Origin: Sesamum alatum
Lineage: Eukaryota; Streptophyta; Magnoliopsida; Lamiales; Pedaliaceae
Reading direction: 5' to 3'
Length of the DNA stretch: 64,000 nucleotides
Assembly: GCA_034509735.1 (NCBI GenBank)
Contig: JACGWO010000006.1
Span: 8,199,001-8,263,000 of the forward strand
The notes beneath the pieces are model-generated. The model was not told where the DNA came from. It ran no database searches and worked only from the letters and a program-made list of their open reading frames with translations. Position numbers and translations under genes: made by a program. Shown piece after piece: positions 13,249-26,300 of the stretch (its first letter is position 1; every line of letters begins with the position of its first letter).

Positions 13249-13577
13249 CGCTTATAACACCTCAAGGAAGCCAATTTTTTGTTGACTTCGGGGTGTCGCT
13301 TATGACACCTCAAGGAAGCCAATTTTCTTTGTTGACTTCGGGGTGTCGCTTATGACTTCTCAAGGAAGCCATTTTTCTTTTGACTTTGGGGTATCGCTTA
13401 TGACACCTCAAAGAAGTCGTTTTTCTTTTGACTTCGGGGTGTTTCGTATGACACCTCAAGGAAGCTAATTTTCTTTTAGCTTCGGGTCGTCGCTTATGAC
13501 ACCTCAAGGAAGTCTTTTTTTTTTTTTTTTTTGACTTTGGGGTGTTTCGTATGACACCTCAAGGAAGCCAATTTCCC
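13249..13577 (-). repeat. about seven tandem 48-50 bp units, each a potential hairpin
   Basis: Each unit has 'tatgacacctcaaggaag' then, after a T-rich spacer, 'gacttcggggtgtc', which is nearly the reverse complement of the first half. The units can therefore fold as a row of hairpins. On the minus strand, which is the sense strand of the element, 13310-13507 stays open and gives a basic peptide repeating SLRCHKRHPEVKRK-like 16-residue units. Whether it is translated is unknown. Confidence 0.75.
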
Positions 13578-14139
13578 AGGAGTCAACTTTAATGCTTCAT
13601 ACTAGGGGTTGGTTCGCATATATTATATCGAAGATACCTCTATTTCATGAAATAGCACTAACGATCAGACTTCAACTCCTTTGGGCCCGCATTCATGACT
13701 TTCCATGGGCTAGACCTTGCTACTTTACGATAGCGAGGACTTCAGCTCGCGAAGCTTTCAATGAGGTGTAGCGCGCTAAGTTACTTGGGGCTATGTGCTT
13801 GATTTCATCTCTATCATATCCTCTTATCGAGGGTGTTGTTTCGTCCTACTCATCAATCTGTCTTTTCATGGGGGTCATGTGTTTTGTACCCATAGCCTCT
13901 TTGACCTTAATGTACTTTCTAACTTTCACCAATAATTTGTCTAATATGGTTGGGGGCTTTCTCGCTATCGGCTTTTGGAACCTACTCCTTTTCACGCTTT
14001 GTTGCGTTATACTTATAGAGAGCTCAGGGTTGATGCGAGGGACTTCGAGCTCAACCTCTGAAAACTTTTAGACACACTACCTCAGACCTTCGTGTCCCTA
14101 CTAGACTACAGTGAATGACTACGAGGAGGATTAGGCATT

Positions 14140-14401
14140 TAACCTCCTTCTTCTCGTTAGGGGCTTTCCTCCTCAAGATGACACGCTTCTAGGAGAAGGA
14201 GGCGCATGACCTCTCTCTCCCCTTGGGACTTTTCTCCTTGAGATGACTCTCCTCTAGGAGGGGCGAGGCACTTGACTTCTTTCCTATCCTTGGGGCTCTG
14301 TTCTTCGATATGACACGCTTCTAGGAGAAGGAGGTGCTCGACTCCTCTCTCCCCTTGATTCTCTTCTCCTTGAGATGACTCTCTTGCAGGAGGGTGACAT
14401 G
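14140..14401 (-). repeat. second tandem array of the LTR element (about 65 bp units), left part
   Basis: Units built on 'ctccttgagatgac..cttctaggagaaggagg' and 'ctctctccccttggg' repeat about four times here and resume at 16521-16612 after the nested insertion. Minus-strand translation of 14157-14432 shows paired ESSQGE..QGER and LLLLEACH repeats. Confidence 0.7.
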
Positions 14402-14406
14402 CTTGA

Positions 14407-14702
14407 TGTGACGCCCCCAAATTTTTATACATAATTAGGAGGTCAATTGGTAATTATTTAAGAAAATTTAGTTAATTAGTAGATATATTATAGATTAAAT
14501 TTTGATCATATTAAGACTTGAACGGAGCGAATTGGAGCTTTATATAATATTTGGGAGCAAATTATATTAATTAAGAAATTAGAAAGGACGTAATGGGTAT
14601 TTTGAGAAAAGTTTAATAAAATTTAAAAAAAAATAATAAAAAAATAAAAGGATGAGGTTGAATTGTGGCATGGCCCACATGCCACCACCATTAACCAATT
14701 GA

Positions 14703-14737
<35 letters not shown>

Positions 14738-16515
14738 CAAGAGTAATAATATTTCCATATGCACTTTACATTTTAAAATGAATTAGGGAAGCAGATTAAT
14801 TCCGTTTGTCGAAAACAGGTAAGTTTATTTTAAATTTGTAATTAATTAATATAATGATATTATTTAATAAGTGCATTTATTAAATGTTATTTATACTACT
14901 CAATTTAGTGTTTAATCGGAAAATTTTATGAAATTGAGTATTTATAATTAGTGTCTGGTTAAATGTCTCAATTAAATTAGGGGTGTTATAATTAATGGCT
15001 TAAACTGCTTAATTTACTAGATTTAATAATTTCTACAATTGATTGGTTAGTTTAATTGGGTTGAAATTTTTATTTGAGAAATATTATAGAATATAATTGA
15101 AAATGTTATATTTAGTAAAGATAAGTATATTTTGAGATAAATATAATCCAAGAATTGTTATGAACGGTAGTTATAATAGGATGAAGGGTTTAGTGAAATA
15201 TTGAGATATTGGTGATATATATATATATATATATAAATACTATTTAATATTTTATTTAGAAATTGGCATTCTAGATATTAATTGTACGCATTATACCTTA
15301 TGATAGGACACGGGATAAAGTAGATGATCGTACGACTTCATATCAACTAGCTAAATCTGTATAAGATCGAGGTAAGTAAATAATTAGTGCTGCTTATATA
15401 TGTTCCTTTTTCCTATTAGTGTTGTGTACGTAAATAATTAGTATTATCTATATATATTTTATTTCTTGGTAATATTACTTTTATGTGAGCCTATGATTCG
15501 TGTTTGACTAATTTATTTTGAACTGTACGAGTGGTTGATGATTATTTTGAAATGATTATGTCGTGAAAGTGAAATGAGGAAGATATGCCATTGGCTGTTT
15601 GATACCAGTGTTATGTGCTTGTACGTGAAAAATGTTGCTATGTGGTTTTATGTGGCTAGTTGGCTTACAAGAACGGTGATATGTGTAATCGAGGGAGTGA
15701 TGGAAATTAAATATCATTATGATATGAATACCCCTTGATGTTGTTGAATAGCCTATGTGGCAAAATAAAATGAAAAGAGCTATGATGCGATGTGAAAAGA
15801 GCTATGATGCAAAATGAAAAGAGCTATGATGCGAAATGAAAGAGCTTTGATGCGAAATGAGATTGATGAGTCTGTGTGGCATGCCAAGGGGATTCATGTA
15901 TATGTGTATAATAAATGGTGAGGTTGAATTGGTGGAGAAAAACACTATATCACCTTCTGGCAAGCCAACTAGATTAATGCGAGTTTGATTGATTGTCTAA
16001 TCATGAGATGATTACATGGAATAATGAAATGAAATGTGCTTGATCAAGTTGATTATATGTTATATACATAGCTTATTTTGTCTTGTTGATATAAATGAGG
16101 TGCGTATATATAGTCGGTGCCGATTGTTTACTTATTGAGTTGCAGGCTCATCCCTCTGCTAACATTTTTCAGGTGTAGATTTTGCTGTGCCTATTCACGA
16201 CAACTAGGTCCACGGTTTGCATTCCAGTCAGGTCGGGCCAGTATGCAGTTTCTCCTCATCATAAATAGAAATAGACGTCTCCTTTTGGATTAAAAACGAG
16301 AATGACATGTAAACTACCTATAACGGTTTCAGTTTTAACGTACTTGATATATACGTATATATGTGATTTTGTGGATGAGGTGATAGATATATATGTGGTG
16401 ATTATGAGGCTACGTGTCATTTTACTCAGCAGGGATAATTACGCATATAACAGGATTTACATTAAGTGTGATAATTAGGGGAGATATAGTCGTAGTGCCG
16501 ATAGAGGGTGCTACA
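14407..16515. mobile_element. solo LTR, 2109 bp, nested in the tandem array
   Basis: Begins TGTGACGCCCCC and ends AGGGTGCTACA, so both TG...CA and short imperfect inverted termini are present. It is flanked by the 5-bp duplication CTTGA at 14402-14406 and 16516-16520. Joining the flanks restores the repeat unit. No coding domain inside, only AT-rich sequence and a few small repeats such as 'gaaaagagctatgatgcgaaat' near 15770-15850. Terminal sequence and size resemble long LTRs of chromovirus-type gypsy elements; this lineage assignment is a guess. Confidence 0.75.
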
Positions 16516-16520
16516 CTTGA

Positions 16521-16612
16521 CCGCCTTCCTCTCCTTGGGGCTCTCCTCCTCGAGATGACGCGCTTTTAGGAGGAGGAGTTGCTCAACTCCTCTCTCCCCT
16601 TGGGACTCTGCA
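16521..16612 (-). repeat. second tandem array of the LTR element, right part
   Basis: Continuation of the 14140-14401 array; 'ccttggggctctcctcctcgagatgac' matches the earlier units. Confidence 0.65.
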
Positions 16613-16678
16613 TTTCTAGTTTGCAACCGAGTGTTCATCTTTAATGTTTAGATCAATTTCCCACAAACTGCGCCAGTT

Positions 16679-16989
16679 TGATAGGGAAAAAATTGGGAGC
16701 TTGCAATCTAAACACACTTTACACATTGCAAATTAGAAAAGTCTTATTCTTTCAATTGCAAAAAAAATCCCATTTACAATGATACAAATGGGGTATTTAT
16801 ACTATTCTAGGTAATTAATACTGGGGGTGTAAACTCGTTTTTACCCCTCACCAACCCCTAACATGTGAGCGTAGTTGACTACCTAAGGATAATCTAGTAA
16901 TTACAAAATAACTAAAAAATATGAGGTATTGATCTCTTGATACTTTAAAAAATAACATGTTTGTTCCCGGTCAAATTCTTTCTCCATCA
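16679..16989 (-). repeat. LTR (5' LTR in element orientation)
   Basis: 311 bp partner of 12450-12759, followed by the second ATTAT at 16990-16994. Confidence 0.88.
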
Positions 16990-17168
16990 ATTATATAAAA
17001 AGATAAGTTGAATAATTTATAATTTCACAAAAATCAAAATTACATTGATGACAAATCTCGAATATCAGTATAAAATTTACTCATTTTGGATCATTGGCAC
17101 AATGTATAGAATTTATCTAAAATTATAAAATTGGGATATAATTGTGACAAGTGTAGTGCCGCGTGTTG

Positions 17169-17176
17169 TATAAATA
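17169..17176 (+). promoter_or_regulatory. TATA box of the FLAP1-type gene
   Basis: TATAAATA about 175 bp before the ATG at 17346. The following pyrimidine-rich stretch (17185-17345) would be the 5' UTR. Position and sequence fit; the start site itself is not shown. Confidence 0.55.
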
Positions 17177-17345
17177 AGTCTGGGTCTCTCATTCTAACCC
17201 ACACACTGGGTCGGTCGCCCTCCGTGCCTTTGCGCCATACCAACGATTTCAGTTTCATACTTCCTTTTCAACCCAAGATACCCTAATCATCAGCATTTAT
17301 TCTCTCTCCGATCAATTCATATTTTTGATCAAACAGGTAGAAGCT

Positions 17346-20300
17346 ATGGCGACCGCCTCAACTCTGTTCTTACAAGTACCAAGCCGTAATTGGAAAAACC
17401 ACATATATCAATCTCCTCAATTCCCGGCTCGCACTTCCTTTGCTCAGTTCAAGATTCGTAGAAGTTTCAAAAAGCTCAGCGTCAAATGCTTATTTACCAA
17501 CGACGCTGGCGGCAGCAGCAATCATCGTTCGTCTGCGAGTGAAGATATTAACAAGCTTGGCTCCGTGAAGATAGAAATTAGGAAAAACCCAGTTGAGATT
17601 GTCGCTAAAAGCATACTAAACGCCCTCAAGGCATTGCGAAAACCTGCGGCAGCTGCTGTACTTGTAGGGCTACTATTGATGTATGATCCGTGTTCTGCAT
17701 TGGCTGCCTCCGGGGGACGGATGGGTGGAAGTTCATTCTCTTCGAGGTCGTCAATGTCGAGGGATTACAGCGCGCCGAGGTTGGGGGCAGGATCTGCTTT
17801 CTCATATTCTGTGCCGTATTATGCACCGTCTCCTTTTGGTGGGGTTTATGTTGGCCCTGCCGTGGGTGTTGGTTCCAGTTTTTTCCTTATTTTGACTGCC
17901 TTTGCTGCATTTATTTTGGTTTCGGGCTTCTTGTCTGAGGGTTCGGAAGGCAGTGTGCTCACGGCTACTGAGAGAACAAGTGTGCTAAAGCTGCAGGTAC
18001 GGTTTTGTGAACAACTTCATAACGTTTGATAATAGTAGTTTTCTTTTAGTTTGTATATACTGTTGACTCTTATTAGTTGGTTTTGTACTGTTATCGAGTT
18101 AGTAATTGAACTTTAGAAATGTTGATGCATAATTATAGTTTTGTTGTATGGTTGTTGGCCTAGCATGGTTTGATGAGTTGTGACAATGCAGTCTGCCTGG
18201 ATCAATTACATGATTAAAATGGAAATTCAAGAGAGAAAATACGATGTGCTGGCTCCACTCTGACGAGAAATGGATATTATAGGGCAAAATTTTCAGGAAA
18301 TCATGCTTTGAGAAAGCAGAAAGCTAATCCACACGTAGGTCATGGAATTTCATGCTGAACATGTTAACTGCAATGCTTCGATCAGCAGAGTAGTCCCTCT
18401 TAATCTTTTTTAAGAGATTTGGCTGCAACAGAAGTTTCATATCCATGAAAGTAAGTAGGCGCTGATGAATTTGGGGGTTGCAGGAAGGAGAGAAGAATCT
18501 ATTCTTAGTCAAACAACATATCTTGGTTGACATGAACCTAACTAAAAAGTTGAAGTGGGGTTTCTCTTAGATGGCAAGAACATGGATAGAAACAGAAAAG
18601 TGGTTCTGGTGCTGTCATTTCATCGAGTATTTTCTATTCTTTGAGGCTTGAACGTATTGAGCATTTGTTATTTTGAGAGCAATTTATACAATCATGCTCA
18701 CCATTTTTTTTCCTTGGGCAACGTATGGTTGTGAAAGAAGGTATTTAGCTTGGACAAACCCTTCCCTAGGCCCAAGACACACAACTTTGTAGAAGGTTAC
18801 ATACGGCATAGATGTTGTATCTAAATAGTCATCCAATTTTCTCTGTTACTGCCGGAGATAAAATGTTCTTGCATATTGATAAACTGGCAGAATAAGCTGC
18901 TTCAGATGGAAGATGCATTTGCAGATGATGTGTGGTTATTGACAATTCGTTTCTAGTTTCCTTACAAATAATTATTAAGGAAAAATTGCTGATGATATTT
19001 AATGAGAACTACTCCGTGACCTTTTAGCGTGTTGATGTCTCTTTGTCTATGTGCTTCATCACTTACGAGTGCTATGGAATGCAACAGATTTGTAGGGAAA
19101 ATCAACTCATCCAATCTTCTAGTTATTTGTGATGGCCAAAATCATTATGTTAATTTAGGTTGACGGAAGAAGAGATTAATGGCACGTTCTTGTTATTTTT
19201 CATTTTATTTTCAGTCTAATTTGGATATTACAGTGAAATACCAACTTTTAAAGTGAATTCTATTACACATGATTTGTCTGCTAGATTTGGTCCTCTACCA
19301 TCACCTCCAACTCCAGATATCATTGCCCCATCTTTGTCCATTGACTGGAAAAATGAGAGATATACTAGCTTTTTCATATAATCTATTATTTGGCAGTTAT
19401 AGCAGTTATTTACCAGCGATACAACAGAACTCTATTTGAATATGAATTGGTTTTACTCTGTTTGAGAATAGTTTTGGTGGCCACTGAATTAGCAACATAT
19501 GTCAATTTTCTTTCATTCTTTTTTGCACATGGTTGCCAAAATACGGGTTATACTGCTGAGTGCTACTTCAGAGCAGCAATAGAAGCATCATTCTGGTGTA
19601 GTTGGAAGCGTGTGAAAAAGTTAAATTGCTTGTATACATACTGGAAGATCCAACTGTGTTTGAAAAAAGTTCAGTTGCTTGTATGTGTACATATTTGAAG
19701 ATTGGGTTTTGAATGAAAGTCAACTAAAATCTAAAATGGTGCTAGAACTGCAATATCAGCAATGTTTTATAATATGATGGTTTGTGATGTTGCCGCAAAT
19801 ATTTATATGCAAAGATTTATGCTTTAAACCTTCAGACTTGGGAAAAGTATAGAAAGATTAAATAATTGACCCAAAAAGCTCGTAATAGAAACTTTGGACT
19901 CTTATGCTCCTAGTCTCATTGGGTCAGAGGATTACTCATCCTCTATTTTGGCTTAGCATGGGAACAGTACCTGCTTTTAAGTATTAACAGGCTGAAACAA
20001 GTCCGGAGAAGGTAATTCATCTGATGCACATAACAAAATGCTGTTAAAATTTCAATAGAAACATATCTTTCCACACCTAACAATGTTTAAGACTCTTCGC
20101 AAACAGCTATGTGCCATGTTTATATCTTTCTGTATTTTAAGTTTCTTGTTTACTCATATGTCATATTTGGGTACTAGTTTTTGCTTTCAACAGTTTACCA
20201 CTCCGCTTGAATTCTTGTTCAAATTTGTCCAACTCTACTGCCCCTCTTTGTCTCCATAATATGATTGTCTTTACTGCTGATGCCAATTAATCCAAGGCAA

Positions 20301-23300
20301 AATTGTCTGAGTAACAGAAGGTGGTTAAACAATATCTAGAACCTGGGTTTTTAGGGTAAACCTAATAAACTAGAATGGGGGGTTTTTGGATCGACTGCAT
20401 TCCCTAAGAAGTACTCTCGAAGTTAGAAAACTCAAGCCGTTAAAGCTAGGCTAATTACAGTGTTACCATTAGCAGTATCTATAGAAGATCTCAAGTGCCA
20501 GATGCAAAGACCAAGCAACCAACTCAAAAGGATGTATCAACAGGTAGACATATAGCCGTATGGAACTTCCAAAAATAATTATAAGAGTAACAAGTATTAG
20601 TTTCCCCAAGTTCTTATAGGTAATGATTTTGGCAGGTACCATTTGATCAAGACAAGGTAAATGACAGGCATAAAGCTTGCCCGTAACCAGTTCTTGTTAG
20701 CATTCTCGCACATGAACTGAGAGTGCTGTAGAAATTTCCCCAATTGAGCTTTCAAAAGCTAATGCAAATGGTTATAGACATCCTAGTTTTTAGCTCCAGA
20801 GGAGGTCCGACATTGAGCTATTTCTTTCCTCTTGGCGCCTTTCATTTATCTAATTTGTTTAATGTGTAAAGAACAAGTAGAGAATATACTCCTCCATCAA
20901 TGCTGCAGACTGCAGATGTTTCATTGACAATACACTCACATTTTGAAAGGTCCAATGGGAAAGCCAGAAGCTCATTGACATTAAGGTTCTATCTATGGAC
21001 TTTCCTCTATTAGCAATTTTGTTATGAGATCTGGGTAGTTGCCATATTATTGTCTCTAAATTGTTTGGATGAGTGACAGGGGATTACAGTGATATTCGAC
21101 ACTATTTTATGGAAGATCTCAAGCCACAGACTTGAAAACTAAGCCAACTGACTCAAAGGAGAGAATATAAATAGACATAATGGTATCAACCTTCTAGAAA
21201 CATACAAAAAGAGCAACATGTATTAGTTCCTCTAGTTACTATTTTAATGATTTTGTTTGGTACCACTTGACCAGGAGAAGGTAAATGACGAGCTTAAAGC
21301 TTGTTGTAACCATTTTAGGTGACGTATTTCCACACGTGGACCTGAGAGTTCTGCAAAAGTTCTCCCAATCTGACTTTAGAAAGCTAAGCAAAGAATATAG
21401 GTATCCTAGCTTTAGCTTCAATGGAGGTCCAACATCGAGGTGCCTTGACCTTTATCTAATTTGTTTAATGTTTAAAGAACAACTAGGGAATATAAGATCC
21501 ATTGATGTTGTGAACTGCAGATGTCGGTTCATTGACATTACACATACTCACAATTTGAAGGGTTAAAAGCTGAAAGCCAAAAGATCATATGATACGACAA
21601 ATTCAAGTTTTATGTTTTATGAACTTTCCTCTTTAGCAATTGTGTAATGAGATATGGACAATTGCGGACTTACGGTGTCCTAAGTTTAAATGAGTGACAG
21701 ACCGGATAACAACAAGGCTCGAGAATTGATATCTAATTGAGAAACGGTTATTGAAAAATATATATGCAAATAAATTATAACTATCAAACAGAAATGAAAT
21801 ATATGAACCCAGTTTTGAAATGAGCACTCATCTTTTTCTATTTCTATTTAGTGCTAGATCCATTAATAGTGAGCTGATCGAAGTCTTTATTGAGTTACTG
21901 CTCTAGAATCATTATAGCACTGTTGGAAAACCTTCTCAGTAAGCGTTATTACTCCATTAGTTTGATCTCACGATGAGTTGTCCTTGAACTCTTTGTGCTG
22001 TTGGCAAAACCTCTGTTCAATTTTTTTCTTTTTTTCTTGTTTACTTTATCTTCCATTTTCGCTTTTAGTTTTACTAACAACTTTGTATCCCTTTTTGTTT
22101 GTTCAAGGTGGGACTATTGGGCCTGGGGAGGTCACTCCAAAAGGATCTCAACCGAATTGCTGAAACAGCAAATACATCCACCTCAGAGGGTCTACACTAC
22201 GTATTGACAGGTAACATGCCTCTTCAGATGATTGTCTATCCATTCTTTGCACCTTCATTTCTGGTTTTGGACAGAGGATAAAATTTCTTTTTATAGGCAC
22301 AGAAAAATGACTACCATCAGAAGGTGATGCCAATAGTTGGAAGTAAAGGTGACTGTTGCTTGTATGCCATTGCTTTATAAACAAACAAAAATGTATTTAC
22401 TTGATAAAATATCTAAGTTGTTTTAGGTAAAAAGGGCTTCATGGCATCTTTCATGCATAATTGTATCTGGCTTCAACTTGGGGTTGCAATGTACAAATTA
22501 TGCTTCAAAAATAGATTTCTGTTTAAAACAGGGTTTTTAGTGGATTTTCTCATGTATAATTACATCTGTCTTCCACCTATATCTTATAGGAAGCTTTTTG
22601 TATCCATGATTGCCAACAGAGTTCTAGAAAGGTCTCCTACTTTTCTGCTTAACACTTTGGGGCATCTTCCTCCAGTGGATGAGATTGGTTACACCTATCT
22701 CTTGCTTCAAACTCTTGGAAGTACCAAAAATCTGGTGGATTTGATCCACATAAGAGAAAGATGCCCCTTTTTCGTTCCCTTTTCTTGTTTCTCTCTTTCC
22801 TCCTGTCTATTTGGCATAGTTTCAAGTTGTCCGTAGTCATTAGGCCCCACCCATAAGCAATTTCTTGTGTTAAAGCCTTTACGGCTACAGGCAGCTGCAC
22901 CTACTTGGAACCTGTAACCTTGTCCATAGTCATTAGGCCCTATAAACCTTTTGGACCCCACTAAAGCTGAGCTTCCACGAATATATGGTATAAAACGCAG
23001 GATTAGGGAAGAAACTCTTCACAGATGATAGACTTGATAGTGAAGATTACTCGGTCGAATGGGAGTGTCATGCCAATTGATTATTCTAATGATATGATAT
23101 TCCACCAGATTCTCTCCCTTGTAATTATTTATTTGTCAATTCTCCTGGCAGTTATGAAGCAAAGCATGTGCTATGTGGTACATGCTGCAATTTTTTGTGT
23201 ATTCTAATTGGTCTTAAAATTCTGCTATTATTGTCTTTTTTCCAATGATATGGCTTTTCGTAATAAATTCTGCTTTATCTCCTCTCCAATGATATGGCTT

Positions 23301-26300
23301 TTCTCATGTTCTTTAATATTCTTCAGCTAGTCCTATTTTTATTTCTTCGAAGTAATTGCAAAAGGGTGAACAATTTAATTTGGCTGCAGAGACGGTACTT
23401 AGCTTTGCTTCGACATCCTGATATTGCATCTCCGCCTATTCATCAGTAAGTTGAATACCATTTGATCCTTTCTTATTTGATTTTGTTTGCTGTTGGTCGG
23501 TTGGATTGAGCTAAAGCTTAGAGCCAATCTGGCTTCAATTCTGATGTATGAAATTTTGTTTTTCTTGTTCTTTGACATCTTGAAGTTCTCAGGGGTTAAA
23601 TAGATGCACCTTTGAGGTTTCATAAGATGATTTCTTCTACGTCATATAAAAAATTAAAGTTTCAGACTGGACTGGGGGGCACCATGACCTCCTCCTTTTG
23701 CTCTCCTCATAGTCATTGAAAGCAAGCAAGGAGTGCACCTAGGCATACCTAGGATTGACGCTCATCCAGGTGCCATTTTTAGGTGAAGGGGCAGCCTTCA
23801 GTAAGACATGCGCCTTGGCTGCGCTTATGCCTCATTGAGGCATGGCCTGATAAAGAAGGCAGCTCCTTGCCTTGTGGTTTTCTGCACCACCATCATCTCT
23901 CTTTGTCCTCACTGATTTTTTTCTTGTCTTCGTTTCCCTTTTTCTTCCTCTTCTTGTCATTTCTCGGCAATGTTTCTCTCCTTTTCCTGATAATACCAAA
24001 GGACTAAACACATCTTTTTTCTAACAGTATATATAATATATAAGTTCAAATAAAATTTTTAAACTTTTTTGGCCACTATTTATAAAAAGTTTTTACACAA
24101 AACAGATATAAATAAATGAAACAGAAATTATGTAAATTATTGAACAAGTATATTGAAAAGTATGAGGATTGTAGCTTATAGAGCTTTTACATATATTTCT
24201 ATACTAATTATAAAAATTATAAATTTTGAATAATAGTTTTTTTTTAAATAAGAAACTTTATAATAATCAAATTATCTTTTGTGGGAAATGATTGTAATAA
24301 ACACATTTGTAGGGGGTAATGATAGGGAGCATGTTCGTCGTAAAAATTATGGTTCAATGTTATTGGATAGACCTAGTTAAATATGGATTTGATTAAGGAT
24401 AATTACAATTACATCGGATGCAGAATAGTCCAATTACAAAGGCAAATGTTTGAACAATGATATTGAAAGCTCTTGTTAGTAAAGAGTTGCTAGAACGGAG
24501 TGAAATGACATAGTTTGCCCCTCCACTTTGGAAAAAGAAAAAAGATATTGACCAAAGAATAAAAAATAGTAATTTACTTTACCCTTATTCTCGTTCTCCC
24601 TGTCTCTACATACACATCCTGTTAGAATATTTAGATTTGCTCTTATCTTTTCCTATTTGCTTCAAGTAGGTCTCTTCTATAGTTATCCATTAAGTGGTAG
24701 TTATCCTTAAATTCCATCACTATAAATAGAGTGGAATAATCATTTTAATCAATACACCATTCATCTTTTCTATTACTACTTTCTACATGGTATAAGAGCA
24801 GGTTCAGGAAAAAAAAAAAAAAAAAAGTGAGAAAGAAGTTGTATATATATATTTATATATATATATATTTCTGAGGAGAAAAAAAAAACAAAAAGAGAGA
24901 AAAAACACTAAACCCTAGTTTTCTGCTACTCGCTGCCACCCCACCGAGCGCCGCAGGTCGCTTGGCCGCCGTCGTCCGGCCCCTTACCTCGTGCTCAACC
25001 CGCCGCCAACCCCACCCTCCGCCGCCGGTCGCCTCGTCGCCGTGGTCGGCCTTCACTCGCGCCTCTGGCGCATCTGCTCGCGGCGCCGCGCCTTCTCCCT
25101 CGTGCCGCTTTCTTGGCTCGCACGCCTGCCTCCGGCGATGCTCCCTGTGCCGCCCCCAGATCTGGGGATGATCGCCTCGATCAGTTCTTAGTTGTTGTCT
25201 GCGTTTCTTTTTTCTTCTCTACCTGCTGCTGCTATCCTATCTAACTGTCTGTCTGTCTCTACCCCACTTGATCATGGGTACCATTGAACATAAAGTGTTC
25301 TTGGCACCACTGTTAAGTTTTGTAATGGCTAGAATTATATCTCTGGTCCCAGGCCTTTCGTTTTTCTTTGGGTCTCAAAATAAACTAAATCATATTTTGG
25401 CTTCCTCCACCAACCTCCCCCTACTGATGCTAATTTTTCTACTTGGCAACAAGCTGAATTACTCGGTTAATGACTTGGCTTCTAAATAGTGTGGAGGAAA
25501 CTGTCGGTTCCATGTTATGTTCTCACTTCTGCTAAAAAAATGTGGGATACTTTACATGACATGTGATTCTCAGGAAAAGAAACATTTTTTCGAGTTTTTT
25601 GAACTGTATGAGAGACTCTTTTCCCTCAAACAAGATGGTCGTTACAGTCGTCGACTATTTTTTGCCTCCTTGAAAGGGCAACATCTGATGAAATTTTGCT
25701 ATATCACCCCTTGAGTTGTGATGCTCAGACTCGCAAGACTCAGTGGGAAGATTTTTTGGTGGCAAAGTTCCTGTTTGGCCTCTGACAACAATTTGAAATC
25801 AGTTCGTGATCACCTCTTAGCCAGTGACTCTGTGCCTACGTTATCAATGCTCTATCTCGTGTCCTCCCCGTGGCTACTATATCCTCTGAATCTTCATCTG
25901 GTACAACCACCGAGTCCTCAGCCATGGCAGTTCGTGCCGCGGTCGGAACTCCTCCCCAGGCCGTGGTGGTACGTGGTCGAGGCTCCAATGCTTCTACTAC
26001 ACTCCCGCTATTGCACCCATTGTGGTTGAACCAATCATGTGTGGAAAATGTTGGCTCAAATATGGCAAACCGGAGTGGGCCAATACAGTTAAAGGTGATG
26101 GTGAACCTGCATCATCGGAACTTCTGCTAATGAATCTGATTTGGTTACCCTTAGCCGTGAAGAATATGAACAACTCCTTCATCGCCCCTGTGGCAATTCT
26201 ACTGCCCCTGCCACAGCTTTCCACTCGGTGCCTTTGCTTGCAGACTCATTGATGAGTCTTGATGCTAGATTCAGGTGCTACTTGAACACACCTCACTATA

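Larger units (their letters stand above)
12450..16989 (-). mobile_element. non-autonomous LTR retrotransposon with 310-bp LTRs, containing a nested solo LTR
   Basis: Two direct copies, 12450-12759 and 16679-16989, both start TGATAGGG and end CTCCATCA. They differ at roughly 25 positions by eye. The 5-bp duplication ATTAT flanks the whole. Orientation is minus: beside the left LTR the minus strand has a G-rich tract GGAGTTGGGGGGCCAC, a plausible polypurine tract. Inward of the right LTR the minus strand reads TGGCGCAGTTTGTGGGAA, a plausible tRNA primer-binding site. Without the 2.1-kb nested insertion the element is about 2.4 kb. Its interior holds tandem repeats and no gag or pol domain, so it must have been mobilised in trans. 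Confidence 0.88.

Noticed and set aside
13793..14071. 92-codon hydrophobic plus-strand frame
   Set aside because: Antisense to the LTR element and without any family signal; judged chance.
17325..17345. N-terminal extension MIKQVEA of the FLAP1-type protein
   Set aside because: It would need a TTG start; the ATG at 17346 gives a proper transit peptide start (MATAS).
22830..22960. SINE in intron 2 of the FLAP1-type gene
   Set aside because: The phrase 'tagtcattaggccc' occurs twice about 85 bp apart, but no polymerase III boxes or tail could be defined.
24853..25191. proline/arginine-rich small proteins in the copia leader
   Set aside because: Open in several frames on both strands because of GC richness; located between the primer site and gag.
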